Notes: a model not told the origin generated them from the sequence alone. 64,000 nucleotides of DNA from Bin5 sp034422415 (GCA_965202955.1 OZ241871.1:4340001-4404000); one strand, 5' to 3'; counted from the stretch's first letter, positions 16,125 through 25,890 are shown. Made by a program: numbers and translations.

Positions 16125-16180
16125 ACACCCACCCGACCGATCTCACGCCCAGAGAACCGCTTAAGCGAGGATCGCCTGCA

Positions 16181-17335
16181 ATGTACGAACTACCCGAAGA
16201 TGTCAAAATGCTGCGCGAACTGGCGATCGACTTCACCGCCCGTGAAATCACCCCCCGCGCCGAGCACTACGATCAGTCCGACGAATGGCCCTGGGACATA
16301 TTCCACAAGGCACGAGAGGTTGGCCTTGTGAACCTCAACATCCCGGAGGAGTATGGTGGGATGGGCGCGACCGCGCTCGAGGATTGTGTCGTAACCGAGG
16401 CGATGGCCTATGGCTGCTCCGGCATCCAGACCGCGTTGATGTTGAATCAGCTGGCGATTCTCCCGCTGCTGATCGCCGGCAGCGATGTGCAGAAGCAGCA
16501 GTATCTGCCCTGGATCGCCGATGAGGGCCGGGTCGCCGCTTACTGTGTGACCGAGCCTGATGCCGGTTCCGACGTGGCGGGGATCAAGTCGACGGCGGTC
16601 AGGCGGGGCGACAACTACGTGCTGAATGGCCTCAAAACATGGATTACCGATGGGCCGGTCGCCAGCTTTTTTGCCGTTTTCGCCAAGACCGATCCCGGTG
16701 CAGGACACAACGGCATGAGTTGTTTCATCGTCGAGCGCGACTGGGCGGGCGTGAGCACCAGCAAGCCGCTGAAGAAGATGGGGCAGCACGCGGCTCAGGC
16801 CTGCCAGGTCTTCCTGAAGGACGTCGAGGTGCCGGTTGCGAACCGGATCGGGGAGGAGGGCGACGGTTTCAAAATCGCGATGAAGGCATTCGATAGCAGC
16901 AGGCCCGGCGTTTCGTCCGCGGCTGTCGGCGTGGCTGGGAGGGCCCTGGATGAAGCGGTCGCCTACGCCGGCGAGCGCACCGCCTTCGGCCAGCCTATCT
17001 CCCAATTCCAGGGCGTTGGCTTCATGCTGGCCGACATGGCGATTCGAGTCGAGGCTGCCCGCCTCCTCGCCTACAAGGCCGCCTGGGAGGTCGACCAGGG
17101 CGTCCGCAACACCATGTCCGCCTCCATCGCCAAGGCCTATTGCGCCGAGACCGCCATGAAGAACGCCACTGATGCCGTCCAGGTATTCGGCGGCAACGGC
17201 TACAGCCGCGAATACCCGGTCGAAAAACTCATGCGCGACGCCAAAATCTACCAGATCTACGAAGGCACAACCCAAATCCAACAGATGATTATCTCCCGCG
17301 AACTATATCGCAACCGCCAGGGTTGGCGCCCATAG
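16181..17335 (+). CDS. Acyl-CoA dehydrogenase
   Basis: FAD-dependent enzyme of 384 residues that introduces an alpha-beta double bond into acyl-CoA and passes electrons to electron-transfer flavoprotein. Signature 1 is YCVTEPDAGSDVAGIKSTA, and the C-terminal signature is QVFGGNGYSREYPVEKLMRD, followed by KIYQIYEGTTQIQ. The Glu of YEGT is the usual catalytic base of the short/medium-chain group. Length and motifs fit butyryl- or medium-chain acyl-CoA dehydrogenases; chain length cannot be fixed. ATG 16181 has GAGGA about 9 bases upstream. No beta-oxidation partners lie nearby. Confidence 0.95.
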   Translation: MYELPEDVKMLRELAIDFTAREITPRAEHYDQSDEWPWDIFHKAREVGLVNLNIPEEYGGMGATALEDCVVTEAMAYGCSGIQTALMLNQLAILPLLIAGSDVQKQQYLPWIADEGRVAAYCVTEPDAGSDVAGIKSTAVRRGDNYVLNGLKTWITDGPVASFFAVFAKTDPGAGHNGMSCFIVERDWAGVSTSKPLKKMGQHAAQACQVFLKDVEVPVANRIGEEGDGFKIAMKAFDSSRPGVSSAAVGVAGRALDEAVAYAGERTAFGQPISQFQGVGFMLADMAIRVEAARLLAYKAAWEVDQGVRNTMSASIAKAYCAETAMKNATDAVQVFGGNGYSREYPVEKLMRDAKIYQIYEGTTQIQQMIISRELYRNRQGWRP

Positions 17336-17847
17336 AACCGAACCTGAGGCGGGGCCTGACCCCTTTTCCGCTACCCATATCCTTCGCAGAACACGGCCAC
17401 AGGCCCCCATTTGCTGACCTCCATCAACTGACCATTACATTAACGGCACCGGGAGGTTGGGGCGCGCCTTTTGACAGTTGGCTGCATGGACGGCTCTTTC
17501 CTGCCGGCCCGGCGCGAGTGCCCGATCGGCTTAGACGTCCGAGCCGCGCGCATGCCCAGGCCAGGTCAACTGGCCTGCCCCATCCAATCGGCCCCAAAAG
17601 CTGGCCAACCTGTAGATCTTCTCTCCCGTCAGGATGCGTTTGCCTTGCGCAACCGTCTCTCTCTTTCGTTGACAATGCCGGCAAAAGAAAGTAAAATGGC
17701 AGATGGTTGCCCGCAACTTTTGGCCCCCTGTCAGCGCTGTCGCGCGCGGGTTCGAGGCGGGCAATCCTAGGCTGACATAATCGGAAAAAGATAATAGAGT
17801 TGCTCCCCCCCTTTCGGGGACGATGTCCAGCGCTGTGAGGAGGATTT
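17336..17847. other. Intergenic region upstream of the EF-G-like gene
   Basis: About 510 bases. Apart from the promoter at 17669-17697 I see no gene, RNA or repeat. The open frames crossing it have no ribosome binding sites. Confidence 0.6.
17669..17697 (+). promoter_or_regulatory. Near-consensus sigma70 promoter for the EF-G-like gene
   Basis: TTGACA at 17669-17674, 17-bp spacer, TAAAAT at 17692-17697. The predicted leader is about 145 bases and ends in GAGGAGG before the ATG. Confidence 0.75.
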
Positions 17848-19911
17848 ATGGCTGAGTTTTCGACCGACAAACTACGCAATGTTACTATTCTTGGGCACGG
17901 CAGCTCCGGCAAGACCTCTCTTGCCGAGGCGCTTCTCTTCAACGCCGGCGGCTCGAATCGACTCGGACGCGTCGAGGACGGCACAACGGTCTCCGACTGG
18001 GACGACGAAGAACAGCGCCGGGGCATCTCGATCAACCTCGCCATCGTCCCGGTCGAAGCGGGAGACACAAAGCTGAACCTGGTCGACACGCCCGGCTATC
18101 TGGACTTTGTCGGCGAGGTGATAAGCGGCCTGGCCGTCTCCGAAGCCGGTCTCGTTCTGGTCGACTCCGTTGCCGGCGTCGAAGTCGGGACCGAGCTCGC
18201 CTGGGAGCAGGTCGACGCTGCCCAGAAGCCACGCCTCATCTTCATCAACAAGATGGACCGCGAAAACGCCAATTTCGAGCGCGCCCTTGCCAGCGTCAAC
18301 GAGGTCTTTTCCGGCACCATCCTGCCCTTCCAATTGCCGGTCGGTGCAGGCGAAAGCTTTGAAGGTGTGGTCAACCTCGTCGACATGAAGGCCTATCTGG
18401 GCGCCGATGCCACTGTCGCCGATATCCCGGCCGGCATGGAGGACGCCGCAGAGGAGGCCCGCCAGGCCCTGATCGACGCTGCCGCCGAGACCGACGACGA
18501 ACTGATTATGAAGTACCTGGAAGGCGAGGAGCTGACCGAAGACGAGGTCCGCCAGGGCCTGCGGCAGGGCGTTAAAGAGGGACAGATTATCCCCGTCTTT
18601 TGTGGCAGCGCCATCGCCAACATCGGGCTCCAGAGCCTCGTGCGCGCCCTGACCAGCTACGTTCCCTCGCCTGCAGACATGGCCGCGCCGGCCGCAAACG
18701 GCGAAGATGAACCGATCGACCTGGCCGCCGAGGCTGACGGGCCCGCAGCAGCCTACGTCTTCAAGACCATCGTCGACCGCTACGTCGGGCGCATGAACTA
18801 CGTGCGCGTCTTTTCAGGCACACTCTCGGCCGATTCTCAGGTGACGATTCAGAGCACCGGCAAGGGCGAAAAACTACAGAACCTGTTCCGCGTCTGCGGC
18901 AAAGAGCTGGAAGCGGCCGCGACACTCGTTGCCGGAGACATCGGCGTCGTCACCAAGATGGAGGATCTGAGCACGACCGACACGCTCGGCGACCAGGAGC
19001 TTACCATTGCGCCGCCCGAATATCCCAAGCCGCTCTACTCGGTTTCCGTCTTGCCGGCAACCAAGGCCGACAGCGCCAAAATGGGCCAGGGATTGCAGGC
19101 GCTGGCCGAGGAGAACCCCACGCTGCAGGTCGAATACATCAACGCCACCAAGCAGAATATTCTGCAGGGCATGGGCGATACCCACATCGACGTCGCTATC
19201 CGCAGCCTGGACAACAAATTTGGCGTAAAGGTCGAGACGGCCGTGCCCAAAGTCCCCTACCAGGAGACAGTGACCCGCACCGCCAGCGCCCGTTACCGGC
19301 ATAAGAAACAGACCGGCGGCGCAGGACAGTTCGCCGACGTCGAGCTGCGCGTCGAACCGCTCGACCGCGGCGACGGTTTCGCCTACGACAGCGAAGTGTT
19401 CGGTGGTTCCATCCCCAGCGTTTTCATTCCCTCCATCGAGAAGGGTATCCGCCAGATTCTCGACCAGGGCGTGATCGCCGGCTTCCCCATTGTCGACATA
19501 AAGGCCATCGTCTTCGACGGCAAGCATCACCCAGTCGACTCCAAGGACATCGCCTTCCAGACCGCCGGTCGCGAGGTCTTCAAGATCGCGATGCAGGAGG
19601 CCCGCCCCGTTCTGCTTGAGCCCATCTACAGCATGAGAGTGACCGTCCCCGACGAGTTCATGGGCGATGTCATGGGCGACCTGAACAACCGCCGCGGCCG
19701 CGTGCAGGGGATGGAGAACCGTAACAACCGCGCCATCATCAACGCCGAGATTCCGCTGGCCGAGATCCTGCGCTACGGCACCGACCTGCGCTCGATGACG
19801 CAGGGGCGGGGTATCTACACGATCGAATTCGAACGCTACGAGCCCGTCCCCGGCCACATGGCCGATCAGGTCATTGCGCAGAGCAGAGAGGAAGAGGCCG
19901 AGCAGGAGTAG
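17848..19911 (+). CDS. Elongation factor G-like translational GTPase (FusA2 type)
   Basis: A 687-residue five-domain GTPase related to EF-G. GTPase motifs: P-loop GHGSSGKTS (about residues 16-24), switch I RGISIN, DTPGYLDF and NKMD. Canonical EF-G has an AHIDAGKTT-type P-loop and RGITI; the variant seen here marks the EF-G-like/FusA2 subgroup, whose role is less clear than that of the housekeeping translocase. Domain IV (HHPVDSKDIAFQTAGREVFK) and the C-terminal DLRSMTQGRGIYTIEFERYE are intact. A GAGGAGG site lies just upstream. No ribosomal protein genes surround it, also fitting a secondary EF-G. Confidence 0.92.
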   Translation: MAEFSTDKLRNVTILGHGSSGKTSLAEALLFNAGGSNRLGRVEDGTTVSDWDDEEQRRGISINLAIVPVEAGDTKLNLVDTPGYLDFVGEVISGLAVSEAGLVLVDSVAGVEVGTELAWEQVDAAQKPRLIFINKMDRENANFERALASVNEVFSGTILPFQLPVGAGESFEGVVNLVDMKAYLGADATVADIPAGMEDAAEEARQALIDAAAETDDELIMKYLEGEELTEDEVRQGLRQGVKEGQIIPVFCGSAIANIGLQSLVRALTSYVPSPADMAAPAANGEDEPIDLAAEADGPAAAYVFKTIVDRYVGRMNYVRVFSGTLSADSQVTIQSTGKGEKLQNLFRVCGKELEAAATLVAGDIGVVTKMEDLSTTDTLGDQELTIAPPEYPKPLYSVSVLPATKADSAKMGQGLQALAEENPTLQVEYINATKQNILQGMGDTHIDVAIRSLDNKFGVKVETAVPKVPYQETVTRTASARYRHKKQTGGAGQFADVELRVEPLDRGDGFAYDSEVFGGSIPSVFIPSIEKGIRQILDQGVIAGFPIVDIKAIVFDGKHHPVDSKDIAFQTAGREVFKIAMQEARPVLLEPIYSMRVTVPDEFMGDVMGDLNNRRGRVQGMENRNNRAIINAEIPLAEILRYGTDLRSMTQGRGIYTIEFERYEPVPGHMADQVIAQSREEEAEQE

Positions 19912-19932
19912 GCCCGGAGTCGATGTTCATGT

Positions 19933-20856
19933 ATGGTGAAATCGGCGATGAATGACGAAGAGTTGGGTCGACTGAAGCGTGTTGACGTGCGATGTGTTTG
20001 GCCAAACGAAGCCCTACACTTCACGCCTTGGCTGTCAAGAAACCTCGACAGGCTATCGGAAAAGTTGGGGATTGAACTGGAGTTGGAGGCCAAGGAGGTG
20101 TCTGTCGGTAAGCTCAAGGCTGATATCGTGGCCCGAATTCCCAGATACGGGGCACGCGTCCTGATTGAGAACCAACTGGAGGAAACTGACCTCAAGCACT
20201 TAGGGCAGATTATTGCCTACTTGGCTGGCTTGGAAGCCCAGATAGTAATCTGGGTGGCAAAGAGATTCAGAAGCGACCACCTTAGGGCAATCCAATGGCT
20301 AAACCAAAATACTGGTGACCCGTTCTCGTTCTTTGCGATAAGGGTTAGAGCGTTTCAAATCTCCGGTTCGCCCATTGCGCCAACTTTTCGAATTATCGCT
20401 AAGCCAGATGATTGGAGCCAGAGGGTCAAAGAGATAAGAAAGGGAATAGATTCCCATACGTTAAGGCGAGACTTCTGGAATCACTGCGTGGGCCGCTGGC
20501 CCACTGACTTAGGATTGAAGACGGGTCTTGCCAGTAGCCGCTTTTACCGTTGGATTGAAGAGGCGGATCTCAAAGTCGCACTCTATGTGAGGGAGGACAG
20601 TGTAAGAGTTTACGTGACCGGAAACTCCGATGAGGAGGATGAAGAGGTGTTTGCGCGCATCGGCATATTTCAAGACGCCCTATTGCAAGCACTGGAGGGA
20701 TCGAACTTTCTAGAGGGCTATAACCCGCGGTGCAGGACGATGCTAGACTTCGACGCGAAGGACCGAAACAACTGGAATAAGATGGCTGACTGGCTATACC
20801 AACAGTCAAGGAAATACGAAGTTGTGTTACGAAAAGGGCCCCCCAAAGCTGCCTAG
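19933..20856 (+). CDS. DUF4268-like protein with PD-(D/E)XK nuclease-like core
   Basis: A 307-residue protein. The N-terminal half contains LEAKEVSVGKLKADIVARI followed by VLIENQLEETDLKHLGQII. The D ... E-x-Q arrangement resembles restriction-endonuclease-fold proteins, with Gln in place of the usual Lys. The C-terminal half resembles the DUF4268 module found in uncharacterised, often defence-associated proteins. Base composition is visibly lower in GC than its neighbours, with AGA, AGG, CTA and TTA codons that the surroundings avoid, suggesting acquisition by transfer. The start may be ATG 19933 or 19948. A nuclease or DNA-binding role is inferred only. Confidence 0.7.
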   Translation: MVKSAMNDEELGRLKRVDVRCVWPNEALHFTPWLSRNLDRLSEKLGIELELEAKEVSVGKLKADIVARIPRYGARVLIENQLEETDLKHLGQIIAYLAGLEAQIVIWVAKRFRSDHLRAIQWLNQNTGDPFSFFAIRVRAFQISGSPIAPTFRIIAKPDDWSQRVKEIRKGIDSHTLRRDFWNHCVGRWPTDLGLKTGLASSRFYRWIEEADLKVALYVREDSVRVYVTGNSDEEDEEVFARIGIFQDALLQALEGSNFLEGYNPRCRTMLDFDAKDRNNWNKMADWLYQQSRKYEVVLRKGPPKAA

Positions 20857-20981
20857 GATCTGATTGACCTTCCTGAAGCGACAACAAAACCCGGAAAACT
20901 CTTAAGCCAAGCTCTGCAGCAACGTTTATTGTCGGTTTAGGGCTATATAAGAATTCAACTATAATTGGGCAGGATGCAAAT

Positions 20982-21005
20982 GCCGGCGTTGACCGTCGGC
21001 GTTTT
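20982..21005 (+). terminator. Possible short intrinsic terminator
   Basis: GCCGGCG (20982-20988) pairs with CGTCGGC (20994-21000) around a five-base loop, with one G-T pair, followed by GTTTT. It could end transcripts from the nuclease-like gene or act as a leader hairpin for the glycosyltransferase. Confidence 0.4.
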
Positions 21006-21050
21006 CATGCAACGCACCAAAATGGCACAAGCCGCACAGGAGCGCCATTC

Positions 21051-22655
21051 GTGCCGCAGTCCTTGCCACTTTCTTTCCTGCAACTTATCTACACTATAGG
21101 CGCCCTCGGTCTGGCCGCCTATGGGCTGCAAGCCCTGGTGCTGACATTGGTAAGAGCCCGAGCGGACCAATTGACGCGTCGTTCGGCGCTTGAATCCGTC
21201 TCTGCCGCGGAGGCTGACGCCGGCAGAGATGATTCGTTCTGGCCCGCCGTCACAGTCCAACTGCCGATATACAACGAGGTGCACGTCATCTGCCGCCTGA
21301 TCGACGCCTGCGCCCGCATGGATTATCCCTTAGACAGCCTGCAGATTCAGGTGCTGGACGACTCCGACGACGATACGACCGGCGTGGCGGAACGGCGGGC
21401 GGCTTTCTGGAGGCGGAGGGGAGTCGACGTCGAGGTCGTGCGCCGAGTCAGCCGTCATGGATTCAAGGCGGGCGCGCTGCAGGCGGGAATCGCGTCGGCG
21501 AGCGGCGAATTCATCGCCGTATTTGATGCCGATTTTGCGCCGCCCCGCGATTTCCTGCGCCGCACAGTTCCCATCTTCATGGGACGCGGAGGCACGCAAA
21601 CTGGGTTTGTGCAGACCCGTTGGGCGCATCTAAACGCCGACTTTTCGCCCCTGACCAGGGCGCAGGCACTGGCCCTCGACGGCCATTTTGTCGTCGAACA
21701 GGCGGCGCGCTTCTCCGCCGACCTGCCTTTCGGTTTCAATGGTTCTGCCGGGGTTTGGCGCCGCGCCTGCATCGAAGATCGCGCGGTCGGCGGCTGGCAG
21801 GCCGACACCCTGTGCGAAGACCTGGACCTGAGCTACCGCGCGCAGTTGGCCGGCTGGCGCGGCGTCTATCTCGATGACGTGGAAGCGCCGGCTGAGCTGC
21901 CGCCCCAGTTGCTGGGGTTTAAGCGGCAGCAGTTCCGCTGGGCGAAGGGCAGTGTCGCGACCCTGCGCAAGCTGGGCGGGCGCGTCTGTTGCGGCGGCTG
22001 GCCGTTTCACGAGCGGATTGCCGCGCTCGTGCACCTGGGCGGTTATCTAATCCACCCCCTGCTGTTACTGCTGCTACTCGTCACGCCGCTGCTGATTCTC
22101 TTCGGCAGCCAACCGCTCTGGCCGCTGGCCTACCTGAGTTTGGTCTCGATCGGGCCGCCGGCGCTATACGCGCTGGCGCAGCGGCGGCTGCATCCACAGG
22201 ACTGGCGGCGCCGCTGGGCCTACCTGCCGGTCCTTATGTTGCTGGGGATGGGGCTGTCGCTCAGCAACTCTGTGGCAGCAGTGCAGGCGCTGACCGGACG
22301 GGCCGGGACCTTCTTGCGCACGCCCAAGTTTCGTGTAGAGACCGGGTCTGGCGCAGTCAAGCCATCGGGCCGCCGCAGGGCAGAGACGTGGAATCGCAGC
22401 AGCTACGCACTCGGCCTGGAGCCGCTCGTCGGTGGCGAACTCTTCCTCGTCGCCTATGCCTGCGCCGGCTGCTTCGTCGCGGCCGCGCACGGCCATTGGT
22501 GGAGTCTGCCATTTCTCGCCCTGTACGCCGGCGGCTACACGCTGGTGGCGTCGGCTGGCCTCTACGAGTCATGGCTGGCGCGCGCCGGCAGAACTGCACG
22601 CGGCCGGGCCGCGGCGCGCCTCTTCCGCGCCAGGAATCTTGTCAAATCCCAATAG
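21051..22655 (+). CDS. Membrane-bound processive GT2 glycosyltransferase
   Basis: A 534-residue integral membrane enzyme of the cellulose synthase/glucomannan synthase-like group that adds sugars from a nucleotide-sugar donor to a growing polysaccharide or lipid acceptor. Catalytic landmarks: DDSDDDT at about 103-109, DAD at 159-161, CEDLDLSYR near 255 and the Q-x-x-R-W motif QQFRWAKG near 288. There is one N-terminal helix, then several C-terminal helices (for example HPLLLLLLLVTPLLILFG). The start is GTG with AGGAG upstream. No partner polymer-export genes lie nearby, so the product is unknown. Confidence 0.9.
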   Translation: MPQSLPLSFLQLIYTIGALGLAAYGLQALVLTLVRARADQLTRRSALESVSAAEADAGRDDSFWPAVTVQLPIYNEVHVICRLIDACARMDYPLDSLQIQVLDDSDDDTTGVAERRAAFWRRRGVDVEVVRRVSRHGFKAGALQAGIASASGEFIAVFDADFAPPRDFLRRTVPIFMGRGGTQTGFVQTRWAHLNADFSPLTRAQALALDGHFVVEQAARFSADLPFGFNGSAGVWRRACIEDRAVGGWQADTLCEDLDLSYRAQLAGWRGVYLDDVEAPAELPPQLLGFKRQQFRWAKGSVATLRKLGGRVCCGGWPFHERIAALVHLGGYLIHPLLLLLLLVTPLLILFGSQPLWPLAYLSLVSIGPPALYALAQRRLHPQDWRRRWAYLPVLMLLGMGLSLSNSVAAVQALTGRAGTFLRTPKFRVETGSGAVKPSGRRRAETWNRSSYALGLEPLVGGELFLVAYACAGCFVAAAHGHWWSLPFLALYAGGYTLVASAGLYESWLARAGRTARGRAAARLFRARNLVKSQ

Positions 22656-22667
22656 CACCTGTACAAT
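22639..22667 (+). promoter_or_regulatory. Strong sigma70-like promoter for the polA operon
   Basis: TTGTCA at 22639-22644, 17-bp spacer, TACAAT at 22662-22667. It overlaps the last codons of the glycosyltransferase gene and precedes the 71-aa gene, polA, argS and serA. Confidence 0.7.
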
Positions 22668-22773
22668 TGCGCTAAGTTGCGTATAGGACGTTCGCGCCGC
22701 GGGGCAGGACGCCGTTTGCGCGCGGCAATGTTCCGGCGAGTCTTGCTGTATTTTCGTAAGGGAGGGTGTTCTG

Positions 22774-22989
22774 GTGGCCAAGCGAAGCTACGATGACATA
22801 ACCTGGCTTGAGGATCCGAAGGATGTAATCGTCCTCGCCAATCGGAGCAGCAGAAACTACATATTGGACCTCCCTACGGGACAGTACCGGCTGGACGCGG
22901 GGCGGCGCATGCGCACGCTGCGCTCGATTCTGGAGATCTCGCAGATCCAGGCCCTGGTGGACAGCGGCCAACTGGCGGTCGAGGAGTAG
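22774..22989 (+). CDS. Small uncharacterised 71-aa protein upstream of polA
   Basis: GTG start with GGGAGGG about 8 bases upstream. The product (MAKRSYDDITWLEDPKDVIV..., ending QLAVEE) is soluble, charged, probably a short beta-rich N-terminus followed by a helix (RMRTLRSILEISQIQALVDS). No cysteines, signal peptide or membrane segment. I do not recognise it. It is the first gene behind a near-consensus promoter and lies 48 bases before polA, so it is likely expressed with it. Confidence 0.65.
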   Translation: MAKRSYDDITWLEDPKDVIVLANRSSRNYILDLPTGQYRLDAGRRMRTLRSILEISQIQALVDSGQLAVEE

Positions 22990-23037
22990 CGCCATTCGAC
23001 GGCTGGAGCGCGGCTCGGTCTGAAAGGGTGAACTTAG

Positions 23038-25890
23038 GTGTCGACATATCTTCTCATTGACGGTCATTCACAGGCGTTTCGCGCCTATTTCGGCGTCGCT
23101 ACGCCGCTGAGCACCTCGCGCGGCGAGATGACGGGTGCGGTATTCGGGTTTTTCCGTAAGCTCTTCAGCGTGCTGCGCGAATACCGGCCCGACGGTGTAG
23201 CGGTCGCGTTTGACAAGGGAGATACGTGGCGGCACGAGGAGTTCAGCGATTACAAAGCGACGCGCGACGCGATGCCGGACGACATGCGTCCGCAGATGGG
23301 CCGAATCGAACAGATTCTGGAAGCGCTGCGCATTCCGACCATCACGTTCGAAAACTATGAGGCCGATGACGTGCTCGGTGCGCTGGCTAGGCAGGCTGCC
23401 GCCGAGGGCCACGAGGTCCTGATTCTGACCGGCGACCGCGATCTGTTCCAGCTGGTGGCGGACCGGGTATGCATTCTCTATACCTCGGGCGGGCCGTCGC
23501 CGACCACCTCGGCCTACGGTGTCGCCGAAGTAGCGGAACGGTACGGCGGCCTGACGCCGGACCAGTTCCTCGACATGAAGGCCCTGGTTGGCGACAGCTC
23601 TGACAACATTCCAGGCGCGCCTGGCGTAGGGGAGAAGACGGCCATTCGCTTCCTGCAGCAGTACGGCACGCTCGATGGGCTTTATAAGCATGTCGACGAG
23701 GTGCGGGGCCCTAAGACGCAGCAGAATGTGCGCGAGGCCGAGGAGGACGTCCGCCGCAACAAACGGCTGATGACGATCATCTGCGACCTCGATGTCAGCT
23801 TCGACGCCGATGGCTTCCGACTTGCCGAATACGACAGCGCGGCGGTGGAGCGCATCTTTGCCGAACTGGAGTTGCGTACGCTCAAACGCGAGCTCGACGA
23901 GCTCGGGGAAGCGACTTTGGCCGGCGGCGGGGCAGGAGAGCCAGGTTCGCAGTCCGGACTATTCCCGGACGTGCAGGCCGAGGATTCCGCTGCTGTGTTG
24001 CGTCCGCAGGCGGCCGAGGCAGCTGCTGGGAAAACGCAGTACCTCTGTGTTCAGGACGAGGCGGCTCTGGGACGTGTGCTGGACGCGCTCAAGGGGGCCG
24101 AGCTCATCTCGTTCGACGTCGAAACGACAGGGACAGATCCGATGAGCGCCGGCCTAGTCGGCCTTGGCATTGCCTGGGCGAAGGGCGAAGGCTGCTACAT
24201 TCCGGTGGCGCATGACGGGGGCGATCAGCTGCCGTGGGACATGGTTTGCAAGGCTCTGCAGCCCTTTTTCGAGCGCGAAGATGTGCCAAAAGTTGCGCAC
24301 AACGGCAAGTATGACCTGGTTGTATGCCGCCGCCACGGGCTTGAGGTCAGAGGCGCGATCCACGACACGATGACCGCCGCCTGGCTGCTGAAATCCGACA
24401 GCCATTCACTCGGCCTCAAGGCCCAAGCGCAGGATGTCCTGAACTGGACGATGACCGACATCTCGTCGCTGATCGGCACTGGCCGCAACCAAATCTCGAT
24501 AGGGCAAGTGGATATCGAGGAGGTAACGACCTACTGCGGCGCCGACGTGGACGCGACGATCCAGCTGTGGGAGGCACTGGCGCCGCGACTGCGCGAGGCC
24601 AAGCTGTGGGAGCTCTACGAGGCGATTGAACTCCCGTTGCTGCCGGTGCTGGCGGACATGGAGATGGCGGGAATCCGTTTGAATACCGGCTTTCTGAAGG
24701 AGATGTCGGGCAAGCTGGTCGCTCGCCTGGGGGAGATCGACGAGCGGCTAAAAGGTATCGTCGGCCGCGAGTTCAACCTGCGCAGCACGCGGCAGCTCAG
24801 CGAAGTGATGTTCAACGAGATGGGATTCCCGGCCAAGGGGTTGAAGAAAACGCGGACCGGTTTTGTCAGTACCGCTGTCGGCGAACTAGAGAAGCTGAGG
24901 AGCTCGTCCGCCGAGCTGTCTTCGGACCAGAGCGAGTTTCTTACCCTTCTATTCGAGCAGCGCCAATTGGAGAAGCTGCGCGGCACATACGTTGACGCGC
25001 TCGGCGAAATGGTGAATGCCGAGACGGGCCGCATCCATACAAGCTACAGCCAGACCGGTTCGTCGACCGGCCGGCTGAGCAGCAACCACCCGAACCTGCA
25101 GAATATTCCGATTCGCACCGAGCAGGGGCGCGAGGTCCGCAAGGCTTTTGAGGCGGCGGAGGGCAACCTGCTGCTGGCGGCCGACTACAGCCAGGTGGAG
25201 CTGCGGATTCTGGCGCATATTGTGCAGGAGCAACCGCTGCTCGACGCCTTCCGCCAGGGGCAGGACATTCACGCGGTGACGGCGTCGCGCCTCTTCGACG
25301 TGTCGCTGGACGAGGTCTCCTACGCGCAGCGGGGCATGGGCAAGACGATCAACTTCGCCACGATCTACGGGGTCAGCGCTTTCGGCCTGAGCAGTCGCAC
25401 CGAAATGGGCCCGGTCGAGGCGCGCGAGTTTCTGGACCAGTACTTTGCCACCTATCCGAAGGTGCGGGAATACATCGACGAGACGATCCAGCAGGCCAAT
25501 ACCGACGGATACGTCCAGACACTTCTGGGCCGGCGGCGCTATTTCGGAGAACTCCAGGGAAGGCTGCCGTTCAATCAGCGGCAGGCACTGGAACGCCAGG
25601 CGATCAACGCGCCGATTCAGGGAACGGCCGCGGACATAACCAAGATCGCGATGAGCAGGCTGCACGAGCGGCTGCGCGCCGAAAGTCTGCAGGCCAAGAT
25701 GCTGCTTCAGGTCCACGACGAGCTGGTGCTGGAAGTCCCCCACGGTGAGCTGGATGCGGTCGGGCCGATGGTGCGCGAGGTGATGGAAACGGCCTACGAG
25801 CTGGACGTTCCGCTACAGGTGGATGTCGAAGCCGGTCCGAACTGGTATGAAATGGAGGAGTTGTCGCTAGCCGAGGCGCAGGCCCATTGA
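23038..25890 (+). CDS. polA: DNA polymerase I
   Basis: Family A polymerase of 950 residues for Okazaki fragment processing and repair. It has all three domains. The 5'-3' nuclease (residues about 1-300) starts MSTYLLIDGHSQAFRAYFG and includes ALVGDSSDNIPGAPGVGEKT. The 3'-5' proofreading domain (about 330-520) keeps its acidic residues: FDVETTG, HNGKYD and YCGADVD. The polymerase domain shows motif A AADYSQVELRILAHI, motif B MGKTINFATIYGVSAFGLS and motif C LQVHDELVLEVP. Start is GTG, preceded by AAAGGGTG. Many thermophile and Thermus-type enzymes lose proofreading residues; this one appears to retain them. Confidence 0.97.
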   Translation: MSTYLLIDGHSQAFRAYFGVATPLSTSRGEMTGAVFGFFRKLFSVLREYRPDGVAVAFDKGDTWRHEEFSDYKATRDAMPDDMRPQMGRIEQILEALRIPTITFENYEADDVLGALARQAAAEGHEVLILTGDRDLFQLVADRVCILYTSGGPSPTTSAYGVAEVAERYGGLTPDQFLDMKALVGDSSDNIPGAPGVGEKTAIRFLQQYGTLDGLYKHVDEVRGPKTQQNVREAEEDVRRNKRLMTIICDLDVSFDADGFRLAEYDSAAVERIFAELELRTLKRELDELGEATLAGGGAGEPGSQSGLFPDVQAEDSAAVLRPQAAEAAAGKTQYLCVQDEAALGRVLDALKGAELISFDVETTGTDPMSAGLVGLGIAWAKGEGCYIPVAHDGGDQLPWDMVCKALQPFFEREDVPKVAHNGKYDLVVCRRHGLEVRGAIHDTMTAAWLLKSDSHSLGLKAQAQDVLNWTMTDISSLIGTGRNQISIGQVDIEEVTTYCGADVDATIQLWEALAPRLREAKLWELYEAIELPLLPVLADMEMAGIRLNTGFLKEMSGKLVARLGEIDERLKGIVGREFNLRSTRQLSEVMFNEMGFPAKGLKKTRTGFVSTAVGELEKLRSSSAELSSDQSEFLTLLFEQRQLEKLRGTYVDALGEMVNAETGRIHTSYSQTGSSTGRLSSNHPNLQNIPIRTEQGREVRKAFEAAEGNLLLAADYSQVELRILAHIVQEQPLLDAFRQGQDIHAVTASRLFDVSLDEVSYAQRGMGKTINFATIYGVSAFGLSSRTEMGPVEAREFLDQYFATYPKVREYIDETIQQANTDGYVQTLLGRRRYFGELQGRLPFNQRQALERQAINAPIQGTAADITKIAMSRLHERLRAESLQAKMLLQVHDELVLEVPHGELDAVGPMVREVMETAYELDVPLQVDVEAGPNWYEMEELSLAEAQAH

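Noticed and set aside
17336..17847. Possible small RNA or riboswitch in the gap before the EF-G-like gene
   Set aside because: Only a promoter is convincing; I could not find a defined conserved RNA fold by eye.
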